In this document: positions 6,066-6,537 of the stretch, piece by piece
How positions within the stretch are numbered: the first letter of the stretch is position 1
How the letters are laid out: every line of letters starts with the position of its first letter
NCBI GenBank assembly: GCA_020853405.1
Contig: JADYYZ010000549.1
Coordinates: forward strand, 1 to 6,537
Length of the DNA: 6,537 nucleotides
Direction: 5' to 3'
From: Acetobacteraceae bacterium
GTDB taxonomy: Bacteria; Pseudomonadota; Alphaproteobacteria; Acetobacterales; Acetobacteraceae
Translations under genes and position numbers: made by a program
The notes under the pieces: generated by a model
Database searches by the model: none
The model's input: the letters and a program-made list of their open reading frames with translations, nothing else
Told to the model about the DNA's origin: nothing

Positions 6066-6322
6066 CAGCCGCGAGCTCCTCCGGCAAAGGCGTTGAAGGT
6101 GATCAGGGTGAAGGTGTCCTTCACGCCAGGCAAGGTCTGGACCTTGTCGGTGACGAACAGGCCGACGTCGCTCGCCGGGTCCAGGTAGAATTTCGCCAGC
6201 AGGTCGAACTGGCCGCTGGTGCTGTAGATTTCGGATGCTTCCGGAATCCGGTCGGCCGCCTCGCGCGCGACCGCGTAGGCCTTGCCCATCTCGCACTTGA
6301 TCATGACGAAGATCGGTCGCAT
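6065..6322 (-). CDS. stand-alone Lrp/AsnC ligand-binding (RAM) domain protein
   Basis: This 85-residue protein consists of only the RAM domain (alpha-beta sandwich) of Lrp/AsnC regulators, without the helix-turn-helix. MRPIFVMIKCEMGKAYAVA, EIYSTSGQFDLLAKFYLD (31-48) and VQTLPGVKDTFTLITFNAF (61-79) match the normal start, centre and end of the family. Such stand-alone proteins oligomerise and bind amino acids; they cannot bind DNA alone and may act as sensors or modulators of full-length Lrp proteins. The ATG at 6322 is preceded on the minus strand by GAGGGGAG with suitable spacing. The stop overlaps the start of the Rid gene (TGATG), so both are made together. This pairing suggests a shared role in amino-acid metabolism; the ligand is unknown. 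Confidence 0.93.
   Translation of the reverse strand: MRPIFVMIKCEMGKAYAVAREAADRIPEASEIYSTSGQFDLLAKFYLDPASDVGLFVTDKVQTLPGVKDTFTLITFNAFAGGARG
6076..6082 (-). promoter_or_regulatory. ribosome binding site for the Rid gene
   Basis: GGAGGAG on the minus strand, 10 nt before the ATG at 6065, lies within the last codons of the upstream RAM-domain gene. It fixes the start of the Rid gene and shows it can be initiated independently as well as by coupling. Confidence 0.75.
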
Positions 6323-6366
6323 GCGGCACTCCCCTCGGCTCTCTCTCGATCTGTCGGCGCCGGCGC

Positions 6367-6396
6367 AGGCTATGGCGCGGCACCAGCTGTGGGCAA
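6367..6396 (-). promoter_or_regulatory. candidate promoter of the RAM-Rid operon
   Basis: On the minus strand TTGCCC (6396-6391), an 18-bp gap and TAGCCT (6372-6367) form a weak sigma-70-like pair, 45 bp before the start codon at 6322. Both hexamers match consensus only in part, so this is a suggestion. TGGGCAAGCCG occurs twice on the plus strand, at 6390-6400 and 6405-6415, overlapping the -35 candidate. Confidence 0.3.
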
Positions 6397-6425
6397 GCCG
6401 CGCATGGGCAAGCCGGCCTCGCGCA

Positions 6426-6453
6426 TTGCGGTGCCGGCGCGCTCCGCTAGGCT
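6426..6453 (+). promoter_or_regulatory. candidate promoter for a plus-strand gene at the window end
   Basis: TTGCGG (6426-6431), a 16-bp gap and TAGGCT (6448-6453) lie just before an ATG at 6460. The distance from the -10 candidate to the ATG is only 6 nt, which would fit a leaderless transcript, common in GC-rich alphaproteobacteria. Matches to consensus are partial. Confidence 0.28.
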
Positions 6454-6459
6454 GCGATC

Positions 6460-6537
6460 ATGCAGCCCGCGCCCATACTCGCCGATCCCCCGCCGCCCCG
6501 CTCCCGCCCGGGCTGGCGCTGATGTCGCAGGCCCCGA
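6460..6537 (+). other. possible gene start: 20-codon ORF overlapping a second ATG
   Basis: From the ATG at 6460 a 20-residue frame (MQPAPILADPPPPRSRPGWR) runs to TGA at 6520-6522. A second ATG at 6522 overlaps that stop as TGATG and stays open (MSQAP) to the window end. Either the second ATG begins the next gene and the short frame is a leader, or the short frame is fortuitous. The overlap has the same form as the two certain gene junctions in the window, but too little sequence remains to recognise a protein. Confidence 0.22.

Noticed and set aside
6065..6322. The small Lrp-like gene considered as a truncated full-length regulator.
   Set aside because: It has its own ribosome site and ATG, the sequence before it does not encode a helix-turn-helix, and stand-alone RAM proteins of this length are a known family.

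Overview
The window is very GC-rich, densely packed, and contains only chromosomal metabolic genes. Codon use, GC-rich -10-like motifs (TAGCGT, TAGGCT) and the protein families fit an alphaproteobacterium, probably of the Rhodospirillales/Acetobacteraceae type. That placement is inference from composition and family resemblance; no rRNA or taxonomic marker is present. I see no phage, transposase, CRISPR, tRNA or rRNA.

Layout. (1) Positions 1-1801, plus strand: the 3' part of a gamma-glutamyltransferase-like Ntn-hydrolase gene, then after 11 bases a macro-domain gene (YmdB-like ADP-ribosyl/O-acetyl-ADP-ribose hydrolase). (2) 1687-3159, minus strand: a complete M20 zinc dipeptidase gene that converges on the macro gene and overlaps it by 115 bp. 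The overlap holds an 18-bp tandem repeat of about five copies, translated by both genes. (3) 3160-3232: a 73-bp divergent promoter region. (4) 3233-5556, plus strand: an amidase-signature enzyme and an alpha/beta hydrolase (arylformamidase-like) joined by a TGATG stop/start overlap. (5) 5547-5714: a 17-bp tandem repeat that starts inside the hydrolase stop region, then a GC-rich hairpin. (6) 5715-6322, minus strand: a two-gene operon, transcribed from 6322 down to 5715, with a stand-alone Lrp/AsnC ligand-binding (RAM) domain gene first and a Rid-family gene second, again joined by TGATG. (7) 6323-6537: an intergenic region with weak promoter-like motifs on both strands and the possible beginning of another plus-strand gene.

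How the genes fit together. Four of the seven genes encode hydrolases of amide, peptide, ester or gamma-glutamyl-like bonds. A Rid protein (removal of reactive enamine/imine intermediates) and a RAM domain (amino-acid binding) sit beside them. A nitrogen or amino-acid scavenging neighbourhood is the most economical reading, but the genes lie in at least three transcription units and no common substrate can be read from the sequence.

The most unusual feature is that both convergent gene junctions carry short tandem repeats of nearly equal period but different sequence. One is translated in antisense frames as the C-terminal tails of two unrelated enzymes. In the other, one base difference in the first repeat unit creates the stop codon of the upstream gene.
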